Shown in pieces: positions 9,153 through 20,499 of a stretch of DNA of 64,000 nucleotides. The DNA comes from Paracoccus jeotgali. GTDB taxonomy: Bacteria; Pseudomonadota; Alphaproteobacteria; Rhodobacterales; Rhodobacteraceae. Position 1 is the first letter of the stretch. Each line of letters begins with the position of its first letter. The position numbers and the translations under genes are program-made. The notes under the pieces were generated by a model that saw only the letters and a list, made by a program, of their open reading frames with translations, was not told the origin of the DNA and searched no databases. The stretch lies in NCBI RefSeq assembly GCF_002865605.1, contig NZ_CP025583.1:1964501-2028500 (forward strand), read 5' to 3'.

Positions 9153-9824
9153 TTAAGCCCTCGCCTTTTGCGGCGGCGCGTCCAGCAGCGCGATGGCGTC
9201 GGGCGTGCCATAGGCGCGCAGGAACACCTGCACCGCGTTTTCGACCGTGCGATGGATCAGCCCGTCATCGACATGCATCCGCCCGACCAGCAGGACCTTG
9301 TCACGCAACCGCGCCGCGCAGAGCAGGATGAAGCAATCCGCCGCCAGCGTCAGATCGTCCAGATCGTTGCGCAGCATCCCTTCCTGCTGCCAGATCCGGA
9401 ACTGGCTTTGGAACAGCCGATGCAGCCTGACCGAGGATGATTCGTAGAACGCCTCGCCCAGAACCGGAAAGCGCGGTGCCTCGGCGATGGCCAGACGCAG
9501 GGCCCGGTGCCCGGCCTCGGACAGATATTGGCTGGCGATCAGATGGCCGGTGAAGCGCAGCACCTCGTCGATGGGCAGATCGGCGGTGATCAGCCGGTCC
9601 AACTCCCAGATGGCGCCGCCCATCATTTCGCGAAACACCGCCTCGAACAGCTGCGCCTTGTCAGGGAAATAGCTATACAGCGTCGCCTTGGACACGGCAG
9701 CCTCGCGTGCGATTTCGTCGACGCTGGCGCCGTGATAGCCGTCGCGCAGAAACACGTCGCGCGCACCACGCAACACCTTGTCGACCTTGCGGCCCGTGAC
9801 AGCGGGCCGATACTCTTTAAACAT
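9153..9824 (-). CDS. TetR/AcrR family transcriptional regulator
   Basis: This 223-residue regulator has a canonical N-terminal helix-turn-helix, roughly residues 14-60, with ILRGARDVFL-like helix 1 and the signature GASVDEIAREAAVSKATLYSYFPDK. The C-terminal ligand-binding and dimer domain contains a DxCF-x-L-x-C-A-R-L stretch seen in the TetR_C AefR-like group. The ligand is unknown. It is divergent from the glutamate dehydrogenase gene, with 161 bases between starts. A tandem repeat in that gap (9898-9922) is a candidate operator for this protein or another regulator. Confidence 0.88.
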   Translation of the reverse strand: MFKEYRPAVTGRKVDKVLRGARDVFLRDGYHGASVDEIAREAAVSKATLYSYFPDKAQLFEAVFREMMGGAIWELDRLITADLPIDEVLRFTGHLIASQYLSEAGHRALRLAIAEAPRFPVLGEAFYESSSVRLHRLFQSQFRIWQQEGMLRNDLDDLTLAADCFILLCAARLRDKVLLVGRMHVDDGLIHRTVENAVQVFLRAYGTPDAIALLDAPPQKARA

Positions 9825-9897
9825 ACAACCGACCCGGAAAAAACAGGTGGCCCCAGCTTAGGCCGAGGCAGGGTCGCCGGGCAAGCACGACCGGCAA

Positions 9898-9922
9898 GGA
9901 TAATTAACACGGATAATTAACA
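9898..9922. repeat. Tandem direct repeat in the tetR/gdhA promoter region
   Basis: GGATAATTAACA occurs twice, at 9898-9909 and 9911-9922, separated by one base. It is a conspicuous A/T island in GC-rich DNA, 64 bases before the dehydrogenase start. The 13-base repeat period is slightly over one helical turn, which would suit side-by-side binding of a regulator. No palindrome typical of TetR operators is obvious. Confidence 0.6.
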
Positions 9923-9985
9923 TTGCATTTCCGCTGTCAGCAATGAAGCTTCGCGGGAAGGACTGCCTCAGCAAAAGGACGCATC

Positions 9986-11413
9986 ATGTCGATGAATCAA
10001 CCCTCTTTTCGCGACTCGGTCGATCGGATGTTCACCCATGCCGCATCGTTGATGGATCTGCCGCCGGGTCTCGAGGAAAAGATTCGGGTCTGCAACTCGA
10101 CCTATACGGTGCGGTTCGGGGTGCGGCTGCGCGGGGCGATCCACACCTTCACCGGCTACCGCTCGGTCCATTCCGAACATATGGAGCCGGTCAAGGGCGG
10201 CATCCGCTATGCGATGGCGGTCAATCAGGACGAAGTCGAGGCGCTGGCGGCGCTGATGACCTATAAATGCGCGCTGGTCGAGGTGCCCTTTGGTGGGTCC
10301 AAAGGCGGGCTGCGGATCAACCCGCGCGACTGGAACGAGGATGAACTGGAACGAATCACCCGGCGCTTCACCTATGAGCTGTCGCGGCGGTCGCTGATCT
10401 CGCCCTCGCAGAACGTGCCCGCGCCCGATATGGGCACGGGCGAGCGCGAAATGGCGTGGATGGCCGACGCCTATAAACGGCTGCATCCCGACGACATCAA
10501 CGCCAAGGCCTGCGTCACCGGCAAGCCAGTGACCATCGGCGGCATCCAGGGCCGGGTCGAGGCGACGGGCCGCGGCATCCAGTACGCGCTGCGCGAATTC
10601 TTCCGCCACCCCGAGGCGCTGAAGCGCGCCGGCATCAGCGGCGATCTGTCCGGCAAGCGCGTGGTCGTGCAGGGTCTGGGCAATGTCGGCTATCACGTCG
10701 CCAAATTCCTGCAAGAGGAAGACGGCTGCGCCATCGTCACCGTGGTCGAGTATAACGGCACCGTCCACAACCCCGACGGGCTGGATGTCGAGGCGCTGAA
10801 AACCCATATCCGCGAGACTGGCGGGGTCGAGAATTTTCCCGGCGCCAGCTTCCGCCCGGCCGGCCTCGAAGGGCTGGAGGATGATTGCGACATCCTGATC
10901 CCCGCCGCCGTCGAAAGCGTCATCACCCAGGAAAACGCCCCGCGCATCCGCGCCCGGCTGGTGATCGAGGCGGCAAACGGGCCGACCACCTCGGAAGGCG
11001 ACCAGATCCTGAAGGATCGCGGCATCGTCGTCATCCCGGACATGTTCGCCAATGCCGGCGGCGTCACCGTGTCCTATTTCGAATGGGTCAAGAACCTGTC
11101 CCAGATCAGCCTCGGCCGGCTCGAGCGCCGCCACGAGGAGGCCCGCAACCGCCTGCTGGTGGCCGAGATCGAGCGGCTCTCTGCCGCCTCGGAGGTCAAG
11201 TGGAGCCTGTCCGACGGCTTCAAGGAGGCCTATATGCGCGGCGCCGATGAGCTGCAGCTGGTGCGCTCGGGCCTCGATGACACGATGCGCGAAAGCTACA
11301 TGAAGATGCAGGAGGTCTGGTTCGGCAATGACCGAGTCGACGACCTGCGCACCGCGGCCTTTGTGGTCGCAATCCGTCGGATCGCCAAGGTCTACGGCTC
11401 GCTCGGGTTGTAA
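9986..11413 (+). CDS. gdhA: Glu/Leu/Phe/Val dehydrogenase family, glutamate dehydrogenase
   Basis: This 475-residue enzyme probably catalyses NAD(P)-dependent interconversion of glutamate with 2-oxoglutarate and ammonium. The catalytic domain shows PVKGGIRYAMAVNQDEVEALA and the lysine-containing PFGGSKGGL, followed by APDMGTGEREMAWM. The Rossmann domain begins KRVVVQGLGNVGYHVAKFL (about residues 222-240), and later there is NAGGVTVSYFEWVKN. The start at 9986 is preceded by AAAAGGA. The window has no gltBD or other glutamate-metabolism partner next to it. Coenzyme preference cannot be settled by eye. Confidence 0.92.
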   Translation: MSMNQPSFRDSVDRMFTHAASLMDLPPGLEEKIRVCNSTYTVRFGVRLRGAIHTFTGYRSVHSEHMEPVKGGIRYAMAVNQDEVEALAALMTYKCALVEVPFGGSKGGLRINPRDWNEDELERITRRFTYELSRRSLISPSQNVPAPDMGTGEREMAWMADAYKRLHPDDINAKACVTGKPVTIGGIQGRVEATGRGIQYALREFFRHPEALKRAGISGDLSGKRVVVQGLGNVGYHVAKFLQEEDGCAIVTVVEYNGTVHNPDGLDVEALKTHIRETGGVENFPGASFRPAGLEGLEDDCDILIPAAVESVITQENAPRIRARLVIEAANGPTTSEGDQILKDRGIVVIPDMFANAGGVTVSYFEWVKNLSQISLGRLERRHEEARNRLLVAEIERLSAASEVKWSLSDGFKEAYMRGADELQLVRSGLDDTMRESYMKMQEVWFGNDRVDDLRTAAFVVAIRRIAKVYGSLGL

Positions 11414-11576
11414 AGCGTAGCAGGCTGGGGCGGTGACGCGGCGGGCTAGGTCGGTGTCGTCCCCTGCTGCGGCCGTCGAAACTGCGGGTCGTTGGAGAGG
11501 TGAGCGCCGGAGCGTCCATCCGCAGCCCTGATCATCGGCTGCCGGTTCGGGCGCCCTATCCACCGCCCGCGCTCTA

Positions 11577-12458
11577 TCAACCGCCCGTCCGCGCCAGGTA
11601 GTCGTTGACCTCGCTCGCCTCGGGAATGGCGTCGCCGGCGCCCGGTCGGGTGACCTTGATGGCCGAGGCGGCGGCGGCGTGGCGCAGCGCCTCGGGGATC
11701 GGCCGGCCCAGATCGAGACCGGCGGCGAAATAGCCCAGGAAGCAGTCGCCTGCCCCGGTGGTGTCGACCGCGCGCGCCGGAAATGCCTGCTGCGTGAGGG
11801 TCTGGCCAGAGGCGAGATCGCGATATTCGGCGCCCTCGGCGCCCTTGGTCACCAGCATGGCCGGCACGGCGATGCCGTCGGGGAATGCCTTGGCCAGTTG
11901 CGCGGCCTCGACCGCGTTCAGCGCCAGCAGCGAGACATGGGGCAGGATCTTGCTCACCGCATCGACCGAGAACGGCGCCGAGCTATAGATCACCCGCGCC
12001 CCGGCGGCACGCGCAATCCGGGCCGCCTCGACCTGCTGCGAGGTTTCGTTCTGGATCAGCAGCGTGTCGCGCGGGCCGATGGGCGCCAGCGCCTGCGCGA
12101 CCGCGTCGGGGTCGAGCCGCCGGTTCGCGCCCGGGTGCAGCACGATCGAGTTCTCGCCCTGCCCATCGACCAGGATGATGGCGTGCCCGGTGGTCTGGTG
12201 GTGCAGCCGCGCGATCCGGTCGGTTCGGACGCCGTATTCCTGCAGCCGGTCCAGCACCCAATCCTCTCCCAAGGCAGCAATCGCGCCGATATGATGCACG
12301 ACCGCCCCGGCCCGCGCGGCGGCGACCGACTGGTTGGCGCCCTTGCCGCCAAGGCCCTGCCCATAGCCCTCTGCCGCCAGGGTTTCGCCCGAAGCCGGCA
12401 GATGCGGCAGCCGATAGATGTGGTCGACGTTGATCGAACCGAGATTGTAGATCGCCAT
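11577..12458 (-). CDS. rbsK: Ribokinase (PfkB family sugar kinase)
   Basis: This 293-residue PfkB-family kinase phosphorylates a sugar, most likely D-ribose. The N-terminal motif NLGSINVDHIYRLP is followed by GLGGKGANQSVAAARAGA and the C-terminal PfkB signature DTTGAGDCFLGYFAAGL, which contains the catalytic aspartate and the anion hole. AAGGGGG precedes the ATG at 12458. The gene lies alone, downstream of the petABC terminator and convergent with gdhA. No ribose transporter is adjacent, so the substrate is assigned from family only. The nucleoside importer and phosphorylase 3.5 kb away could supply ribose. Confidence 0.85.
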   Translation of the reverse strand: MAIYNLGSINVDHIYRLPHLPASGETLAAEGYGQGLGGKGANQSVAAARAGAVVHHIGAIAALGEDWVLDRLQEYGVRTDRIARLHHQTTGHAIILVDGQGENSIVLHPGANRRLDPDAVAQALAPIGPRDTLLIQNETSQQVEAARIARAAGARVIYSSAPFSVDAVSKILPHVSLLALNAVEAAQLAKAFPDGIAVPAMLVTKGAEGAEYRDLASGQTLTQQAFPARAVDTTGAGDCFLGYFAAGLDLGRPIPEALRHAAAASAIKVTRPGAGDAIPEASEVNDYLARTGG

Positions 12459-12511
12459 GAAGCCCCCTTGCGCGATTCGCAGACTGCACCGGCGCAGGTT
12501 AAGATACCGCA

Positions 12512-12545
12512 AAGAAAAACGCGCCCCGGCGGGGGCGCGTTTCTG
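12512..12545 (-). terminator. Intrinsic terminator of petABC
   Basis: ACGCGCCCC at 12519-12527 and GGGGCGCGT at 12532-12540 form a nine-base-pair GC-rich stem with a four-base loop. Read on the minus strand it is followed by TTTTTC. It sits 20-50 bases beyond the cytochrome c1 stop codon, as expected for the end of the bc1 operon. On the plus strand the stem is followed by TTCTGTTT, so some bidirectional activity is possible. Confidence 0.85.
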
Positions 12546-12560
12546 TTTCGGCGGTCTCGA

Positions 12561-13799
12561 TCACTCGGGGCGGCGATGCTTGATCGGATACCACAGCCGC
12601 TTGTTGGTCAGATACAGCAGCGCAGCGAAGATGGTCAGGAAGATGACCGACACGAAGCCGACCTTCTTGCGGGCCATCATGTGCGGCTCGGCCGTCCACA
12701 TCAGGAAGGCAGAGACGTCCTTGGCCATCTGGTCCATGGTCGCCGGGGTGCCGTCCTCGTATTCGACGAGATCGTCGAACAGGGGCGGCGGCATCGAGAT
12801 CCAGTTCCCGGGGAAGGTGGTGTTGTGATAGAGCACCGTCCCGGCCTGTTCCTTGTCCTCGCCCGTATAGTGCATCAGCACGGAGTAGATGTATTCCGGG
12901 CCGCCGATGCCGTTGAAGAGCTGGCTGATCCCGGTGCCGAGCGGTCCGTGGAAGCCGGCCCGCGCCTTGGCCATCAGCGACAGGTCCGGACCCATGCCCA
13001 GGCCTTCGACGGTCGGGAAGTGGTCGGTCAGGATGCGCGCGCGGTCCTCGTCGGTTTCGGGGTCGTAGATGTCGAACTGGGCCGCATAGGCGCGGACCTG
13101 ATCGACCGGCAGGTTGGGCCCACCCTCATCCGCGAGCGTCCGGAACGCGACCTGCTTAAGGCCGTGGCACGAGGCGCAGACCTCGGTAAAGACCTGCAGG
13201 CCACGCTGAAGCTGGAACTGGTCGAAGGTGCCGAACGGGCCTTCGAAGGAAAACGCGATGTCGGTGACATGCGCCTCTTCGACCTCGATCGGCGGCTCCT
13301 CGACGACCATCTCGGTTTCGCCAGAGTCGGCGAGACCGGGCTGTTCGAGGCTTTCCAGATCTTCGGCGTCGTCGGTCGCGGCCTCGTCGGCGGCCTCGAC
13401 CGCTTCGGGCGCGTCCTCGGCTGCCGGTTCTTCAGCGGCGGCGTTGGTTGCCTCTTCAGCGGCCGGTTCCTCGGCGGCTGCTTCCTCGGCGGGGGCTTCG
13501 TCTGCCACCGCCTCGGCTTCAGGTTCGGCTTCCGGCTCGACCGCGGCCTCGTCGGCAGCGGCTTCGGCGTCAGCCTCGTCCGCATTGTCCTCGGGCGGGA
13601 TCACTTCGGACGCAGGCTGGGCGGCCGGCGGCTCTGACGCGACCGGCGCGGTGGCCGGTTCGGTCAGGATCTCGACAGGGCTGCTCTCTGTGGCGGTATC
13701 CGTGGGCAGCGGGATCACCACAGCCTCGTCCTGCGCCCATGCGGCGGCACCGAGGCTGAGCGCGGCCACAGCCGTGAGGGTCTTCATTCTCAGGGACAT
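12561..13799 (-). CDS. petC: Ubiquinol-cytochrome c reductase, cytochrome c1 with acidic insert
   Basis: Cytochrome c1 accepts electrons from the Rieske protein and passes them to soluble or membrane cytochrome c. The 412-residue precursor has a signal peptide (cleavage near AAAWAQ). It then carries about 150 residues (roughly 23-175) made almost wholly of Ala, Glu, Pro, Val and Asp. The conserved domain follows, with heme-attachment CASCH at residues 208-212, the axial methionine in WISMPPP (Met336) and a C-terminal anchor around 385-402. AAGGAGAG precedes the start. The acidic insert is a known peculiarity of Paracoccus denitrificans cytochrome c1 and is not a frameshift. Last gene of petABC. 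Confidence 0.95.
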   Translation of the reverse strand: MSLRMKTLTAVAALSLGAAAWAQDEAVVIPLPTDTATESSPVEILTEPATAPVASEPPAAQPASEVIPPEDNADEADAEAAADEAAVEPEAEPEAEAVADEAPAEEAAAEEPAAEEATNAAAEEPAAEDAPEAVEAADEAATDDAEDLESLEQPGLADSGETEMVVEEPPIEVEEAHVTDIAFSFEGPFGTFDQFQLQRGLQVFTEVCASCHGLKQVAFRTLADEGGPNLPVDQVRAYAAQFDIYDPETDEDRARILTDHFPTVEGLGMGPDLSLMAKARAGFHGPLGTGISQLFNGIGGPEYIYSVLMHYTGEDKEQAGTVLYHNTTFPGNWISMPPPLFDDLVEYEDGTPATMDQMAKDVSAFLMWTAEPHMMARKKVGFVSVIFLTIFAALLYLTNKRLWYPIKHRRPE

Positions 13800-13811
13800 G
13801 CTTGCCTCTCC

Positions 13812-15134
13812 TTACTCGGCAGGATGGGTGGTTGTGCCGTAATGCGCGGCAAAGTCTTCCTCGATGGTCGAGGGCATCGCATCCGGCTTTTCGATCACAC
13901 CCAGCAGCGGCAGGATGATGAGGAAATAGGCGAACCAATAGGCGGACCCGGCCAGGGCGATATAGGGATAGATCCCCTCGGCGGGCATGGCACCGACCCA
14001 CATCAGCACCACGAAGTCGATGCAGAGCAGCCAGAACCACCATTTGAACTGCGGCCGGAACCGGCCCGAGCGGACACGCGAGGTATCCAGCCAGGGCACC
14101 AGCGCCATGACCACGATCGCACCGAACATCGCGATCACGCCGAAGAACTTGGCGTCGATGATGCCAAAGCTCAGCCACTCGACCGCGATCACCACCCAGA
14201 CATCGGCGGTGAAGGCGCGCAGGATCGCGTAGAAGGGCAGGAAGTACCATTCCGGAACGATATGGGCGGGGGTCACCAGCGCGTTCGCCTCGACATAGTT
14301 GTCGGGGTGGCCGAGATAGTTCGGCATGAAGCCGACCACGGCGAAGAACACGACCAGGATCACCGCCAGGGCGAACAGGTCCTTGATGACGAAATAGGGC
14401 CAGAAGGGCAGCGTGTCACGCTCTGCCTCTTCCTTCGAGGTGCGGCGCACTTCGATGCCGGTCGGGTTGTTGTTGCCGGTGGTGTGGAAGGCCCAGATGT
14501 GGACGACGACCAGCGCCGCGATCACGAAGGGCAGCAGATAGTGCAGCGAGAAGAAGCGGTTCAGCGTCGCGTTGTCGACGGCCGGTCCGCCCAGCAGCCA
14601 TTCCTGCAGGCTCGGCCCGATGCCGGGGATGGCGCCGAACAGGCCGGTGATGACGGTGGCGCCCCAGAAGGACATCTGACCCCAGGGCAGCACATAGCCC
14701 ATGAAGGCGGTGGCCATCATGCAGATATAGATCAGCATGCCGACGATCCACGTCACTTCGCGCGGGGCCTTGTAGCTGCCATAGAACAGGCCGCGGAACA
14801 TGTGGATATAGACGGCCAGGAAGAACAGCGAGGCGCCGTTCGAATGCAGGTAACGCAGCAGGTGGCCGCCATTCACGTCGCGCATGATATGCTCGACACT
14901 GCGGAAGGCCATGTCCACATGCGGCGTGTAGTGCATCGCCAGCACGATGCCGGTGGCGATCTGCAGCACCAGGCAGAAGGCCAGCACGATGCCCCAGATC
15001 CACCACCAGTTCAGGTTGCGGGGGGTCGGGATCATCAGCGTGTCGTAAAGCAGCCCGACGATGGGCAGCCGGCGATGCAGCCAGCGCTCGGCGCCGGTCG
15101 TGGGTTCGTAGTGGTCGTGCGGAATACCGGACAT
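13812..15134 (-). CDS. petB: Ubiquinol-cytochrome c reductase, cytochrome b
   Basis: Cytochrome b carries the two b hemes and both quinone sites of the bc1 complex. The 440-residue protein has eight hydrophobic segments. Its diagnostic stretches are [66 protein letters not shown], the [14 protein letters not shown] motif of the Qo site and heme-ligating histidines in the second and fourth helices. The start at 15134 is fixed by AAGGAGG. The frame upstream of it is an Arg/Pro-rich shadow. It lies between petA (11-base gap) and petC (12-base gap). Confidence 0.98.
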   Translation of the reverse strand: MSGIPHDHYEPTTGAERWLHRRLPIVGLLYDTLMIPTPRNLNWWWIWGIVLAFCLVLQIATGIVLAMHYTPHVDMAFRSVEHIMRDVNGGHLLRYLHSNGASLFFLAVYIHMFRGLFYGSYKAPREVTWIVGMLIYICMMATAFMGYVLPWGQMSFWGATVITGLFGAIPGIGPSLQEWLLGGPAVDNATLNRFFSLHYLLPFVIAALVVVHIWAFHTTGNNNPTGIEVRRTSKEEAERDTLPFWPYFVIKDLFALAVILVVFFAVVGFMPNYLGHPDNYVEANALVTPAHIVPEWYFLPFYAILRAFTADVWVVIAVEWLSFGIIDAKFFGVIAMFGAIVVMALVPWLDTSRVRSGRFRPQFKWWFWLLCIDFVVLMWVGAMPAEGIYPYIALAGSAYWFAYFLIILPLLGVIEKPDAMPSTIEEDFAAHYGTTTHPAE

Positions 15135-15145
15135 GCTTAACCTCC

Positions 15146-15724
15146 TTAGCCGAGCTTCAGGGTCGACTCGTCGACAAAGGACGCCACGGGGATGTCCATG
15201 TTGCGCGGGGCCGGGCCACGGCGGATGCGGCCGGCGGTATCGTAATGGCTGCCGTGGCAGGGGCAGAACCAGCCGCCGTAATCGCCGGCGCCGTCGCCGA
15301 TCGGCACGCAGCCCAGATGGGTGCAGACGCCGATCTGGACCAGCCATTCGCCGGTGTTGGTGCCGTCCGGCCCGGCGAGCGAGCGGTTTTCGTCGGTCGC
15401 GGGTGCGCCCGGGTCGATATTGGGGTTCTGGGCCAGCGGGTCGATCAGCGCGGCGTCGTTATCGGCGCGACCGGCCTCGATCTCGGCCTCGGTCCGGCGG
15501 CGGATGAAGACCGGCTTGCCCAGCCATTTCACCGTCAGCTGCGTGCCTTCGTCGATGCCGCTGACATCGACCATGATCGAGGACAACGCCTGAACATCGG
15601 CCGAGGGGTTCATCTGGTTGATCAGGGTCCATCCGGCAGCGCCGGTTGCGACGGCCCCTGCCCCCGCGGTGGCGTAATAGAGGAAATCCCTCCGCGTGCC
15701 TTCGTGTTCTTCTGCGTTGGTCAC
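15146..15724 (-). CDS. petA: Ubiquinol-cytochrome c reductase, Rieske iron-sulfur subunit
   Basis: The Rieske subunit moves electrons from ubiquinol to cytochrome c1. The 192-residue protein has a Tat-type start ([19 protein letters not shown]) that also serves as its membrane anchor. The [2Fe-2S] cluster ligands lie in CTHLGC and CPCHGSH. I start at GTG 15724 because GGAGAG lies six bases upstream and the N-terminus ([14 protein letters not shown]) then matches the known Paracoccus form. An ATG 27 codons earlier would place the Tat motif too far inside. First gene of petABC. The 224-base gap upstream should hold the operon promoter. Confidence 0.96.
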   Translation of the reverse strand: MTNAEEHEGTRRDFLYYATAGAGAVATGAAGWTLINQMNPSADVQALSSIMVDVSGIDEGTQLTVKWLGKPVFIRRRTEAEIEAGRADNDAALIDPLAQNPNIDPGAPATDENRSLAGPDGTNTGEWLVQIGVCTHLGCVPIGDGAGDYGGWFCPCHGSHYDTAGRIRRGPAPRNMDIPVASFVDESTLKLG

Positions 15725-15948
15725 GGCTTCTCTCCGGTTCAGGCCCGCCGTCGCGGACCGGCTATGATAGATAGGGGCGCTGAATCGCCGCCCGTGCAGG
15801 GGCATCTCTAGCGATCAATTCCGCGCCAGTCCAGCGGCCCGGCGCGGTTGAAAGGGGCCAAATAGCCGCAGGTGTGGCCTTTGCGCCCCGGCCGCTTTGC
15901 ATGGCTGGCGCCATCGGGACGGGCGTGACGGCGTGGCATCCACAGCGT

Positions 15949-16746
15949 TCATTGGTGTAGAAAGCGGCGCAACACCCGCTCCAGCTTGGCGGCGCCGATG
16001 GGGGCCATCTGCTTGGTGTGTTCGTGGCTGATCGATTCATCCGACAGGCCTGCGCCCATATTGGTGATGACCGAGACCGCCGCGCAGCGCAGCCCCAGAA
16101 ACCGGCCGAGAATGATCTCGGGCACGGTGGACATGCCGACCGCGTCCATGCCCAGCACGCGGGCGGCGCGAATCTCGGCCGGGGTCTCGAAGCTGGGGCC
16201 AGAGAACCAGCCATAGACGCCCTCGGGCAGATCGACCCCCTCGGCCTGGGCTGCCGCCTTCAGGCCCGTCCGCAGCTCGGCGTCATGGGCGTCAGTCATG
16301 GGCACGAACCGCGCGTCCGACCCCTCGCCGATCAGCGGGTTGGTGCCGGCGAAGGCGATATGGTCGGACAGCAGCATCAGATCGCCGGGCGCCAGATCGC
16401 GGTTCACCGCCCCCGCCGCGTTGGTCAGCAGCAGCTTCTCGGTGCCCATCTCGGCCAAGACCTGCAGGGGCAGCCGCATCGCATCGGCCCGCCCGGATTC
16501 GTAGTAATGCGCCCGCCCGCCGAAGACCGCGACGCGCACGCCTTCCAGCGTGCCGATGACCAGATGCGGGTTGTGGCCCGACACGCCGGCATGGGGAAAG
16601 CCCGGCAGATCGGCATAGGGGATTGCGACCCCGTCCACCGCCTGCGCCAGATGCCCCAGACCCGATCCGAGGATCAGCCCGATCTCGGGCACCTCGTCGC
16701 CCGCGCGGTCACGGATCAGGCGGACAAGATCAGCGCTCTTTGACAT
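15949..16746 (-). CDS. punA: Purine nucleoside phosphorylase (trimeric type)
   Basis: This 265-residue enzyme cleaves inosine or guanosine with phosphate to give the base and ribose-1-phosphate. Family motifs include GLILGSGLG near the N-terminus (phosphate loop), VFGGRAHYYESG, the PNP signature region LLLTNAAGAVN, and GPSFETPAEIRAARVLGMDAVGMSTVPE with the purine-site residues. The ATG at 16746 lies 17 bases inside the upstream permease gene, so it closes the nucleoside importer operon. The import-then-phosphorolysis order supports purine nucleoside salvage. Confidence 0.92.
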   Translation of the reverse strand: MSKSADLVRLIRDRAGDEVPEIGLILGSGLGHLAQAVDGVAIPYADLPGFPHAGVSGHNPHLVIGTLEGVRVAVFGGRAHYYESGRADAMRLPLQVLAEMGTEKLLLTNAAGAVNRDLAPGDLMLLSDHIAFAGTNPLIGEGSDARFVPMTDAHDAELRTGLKAAAQAEGVDLPEGVYGWFSGPSFETPAEIRAARVLGMDAVGMSTVPEIILGRFLGLRCAAVSVITNMGAGLSDESISHEHTKQMAPIGAAKLERVLRRFLHQ

Positions 16747-17695
16747 AGGGTTCTCCGCCCGCGCGGGGCGGGATGGCGCGGCCGACAAAGCCGGCGAGGA
16801 TGATGACGGTCAGGATATAGGGCAGCGCGTTCATGAACATCGAGGGGATGGCGATGACGCCCAGATCCAGGCTTTGATAGCGGTTGGCGATGGCCTCCAG
16901 CAGGCCGAACAGGAAGGTCGCGAACAGCGCGTTCCACGGCCGCCACTTGGCGAAGATCAGCGCCGCCAGCGCGATGAAGCCGCGCCCGGCGGTCATTTCC
17001 TTGACGAATCCCGCCGACAGGCCCGTCGCCAGATAGGCCCCGGCCAGACCGCACAGCACGCCGCAGATGATGATCGCCTGATAGCGCAGTCCGGTGACCG
17101 ACACCCCGGCCGTATCGACCGAGGCCGGGTTCTCGCCCACCGCCCGCAGCCGCAGCCCGAAGCGGGTGCGAAACAGCAGCCACCAGGTCAGGGGCACGCA
17201 GAGAAACGCCACATAGACGAGGATCGTGTGGCCCGAGATCAGCTCGTAATAGATCGGGCCCAAAATCGGCACATCGCGCAGCGCGGCGGCGAAGGGCAGC
17301 TCGATTTCGGCAAAGCGGGCGGCGCCGGACAGGCTGGGGGTGCGGCCGCCCAAGCTGAACAGCTTTTGCCCGACCAGCACCGTCAGCCCCGAAGCGAGGA
17401 AGTTGATCGCGACACCCGATATCAGTTGATTGCCGCGAAAGGTGATCGAGGTCACGCCATGGACCAGCGACAGCGCCATCGATCCGCCGATCCCGGCCAG
17501 CAAGCCCAGCCAGACCGAGCCGGTCAGCGCCGCCACCGACGCCGCCGAAAACGCCGCCATCAGCATCTTGCCCTCGAGCCCGATGTCGAAAACGCCCGAG
17601 CGTTCGGAATATAGCCCGGCAAGGCAGGCCAGCAGCAGCGGCGTCATCAGCCGCACCGAGGAATCGAGGATCGCGAGAATGGTGTTGAAGTCCAT
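16730..17695 (-). CDS. Nucleoside-type ABC transporter permease (NupQ-like)
   Basis: This 321-residue inner-membrane permease has about eight to ten hydrophobic segments. The stretch ACLAGLYSERSGVFDIGLEG, followed by a Gly-rich loop, is characteristic of the branched-chain/ribose-type permease family (BPD_transp_2) in BMP-dependent nucleoside importers such as Bacillus NupQ. It pairs with the 17729-18820 permease as the second half of the channel. Gene order is binding protein, ATPase, permease, permease, phosphorylase. Substrate is inferred from the BMP partner and punA. Confidence 0.88.
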   Translation of the reverse strand: MDFNTILAILDSSVRLMTPLLLACLAGLYSERSGVFDIGLEGKMLMAAFSAASVAALTGSVWLGLLAGIGGSMALSLVHGVTSITFRGNQLISGVAINFLASGLTVLVGQKLFSLGGRTPSLSGAARFAEIELPFAAALRDVPILGPIYYELISGHTILVYVAFLCVPLTWWLLFRTRFGLRLRAVGENPASVDTAGVSVTGLRYQAIIICGVLCGLAGAYLATGLSAGFVKEMTAGRGFIALAALIFAKWRPWNALFATFLFGLLEAIANRYQSLDLGVIAIPSMFMNALPYILTVIILAGFVGRAIPPRAGGEPYVKER

Positions 17696-17728
17696 GTCAG
17701 ACCCCGCCCCTGTCGGTCAGCGCGCCGG

Positions 17729-18819
17729 TCATGTCTTGCGCCTTTGCGACATGAAAAACGCCTCGAGCGGGATGCGCACCATGTTGTCCAGCGCGCCGGT
17801 GAACAGGATCACCAGCGCCTGAATAACCACGATCAGCTCGCGCGGGATAGTGGTCCACAGCGCCAACTCGCCCCCGCCCTGATAGAGAAAGCCGAAAAGC
17901 AGCGCCGCCAGTAGCACGCCGAAAGGGTGGTTGCGGCCCATCAGCGCGACGGCGATGCCGATGAAGCCCGCGCCCTCGACATTGTTCAGGATCAGCCGCT
18001 CGGCCTCGCCCATGACGTTGTTGATCGCCATCATCCCCGCCAGCCCGCCAGAGATCAGCATCGCCACGATGATGATTCGCACCGGCGAGATGCCTGCATA
18101 ACGTGCCGCACTCTCGGATTTGCCGAAGGCCCGGATCTCATAGCCCAGCCGCGTGCGCCAGATCAGCAGCCAGACGCCCAGACAGGCCAGCAGCGCGATG
18201 ACGAAGGTGACATTGGCAGGCGTGTGCCGGCCCCAGGCGATGCCGAACAGCGCGAAAATCTCGGTCAGCTTGGGCAGATGGGTGGCGGCCGGGAATGTGG
18301 CCGAGGCCGGGTCCATGCTGCCGATCGGGCGCAGCTTGACCACCAGCACCCAGTTCAGCAGCGCCGCGGCGATGAAGTTGAACATGATCGTGGTGATGAC
18401 GACATGGCTGCCTCGCTTGGCCTGCAGCAGCGCCGGAATAAAGGCCCATGCCGCGCCGAACAGCGCACCGCCCGCCATCGCCGCCAGCAGCGCCAGCGTC
18501 CAATGCGGCCAAGGGATGAACAGGCACATCAGCGCCACCCCAAGGCCGCCCAGCGCCGCCTGCCCCTCGCCGCCGATATTGAACATCGCGGCGTGATAGG
18601 CGACGGCGACGGCCAAGCCGGTAAAGATGAAATTCGTCGTGTAATACAGCGTGAAGCCCCAGCCATAGCTGGACCCCAGCGCGCCGTTGACCATGATCTT
18701 CAGCGCCGCCCAGGGGCTTTCGCCGATGGCGAGGATCACCAGCGCCGAGATCGCGAAGGCCAGCGCCAGCGAGATCAGCGGCGTCAGGATCACATCGGCC
18801 CATTTCGGCATCCTGTCCA

Positions 18820-18820
<1 letters not shown>
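17729..18820 (-). CDS. Nucleoside-type ABC transporter permease (NupP-like)
   Basis: This 363-residue permease contains the conserved FTGLAVAVAYHAAMFNIGGEG loop found in the first permease of BMP-type nucleoside importers. Around it are some ten hydrophobic segments, including VILTPLISLALAFAISALVILAIG at the N-terminus. Its ATG shares one base with the stop of the ATPase gene (TGATG), implying coupled translation. The gap to the next permease is 33 bases. Confidence 0.88.

Positions 18821-20498
<1,678 letters not shown>

Positions 20499-20499
<1 letters not shown>

Noticed and set aside
13028..13585. Possibility that the acidic stretch in cytochrome c1 is a frameshift or misassembly.
   Set aside because: The frame stays open from signal peptide to heme domain, and such inserts are known in Paracoccus.
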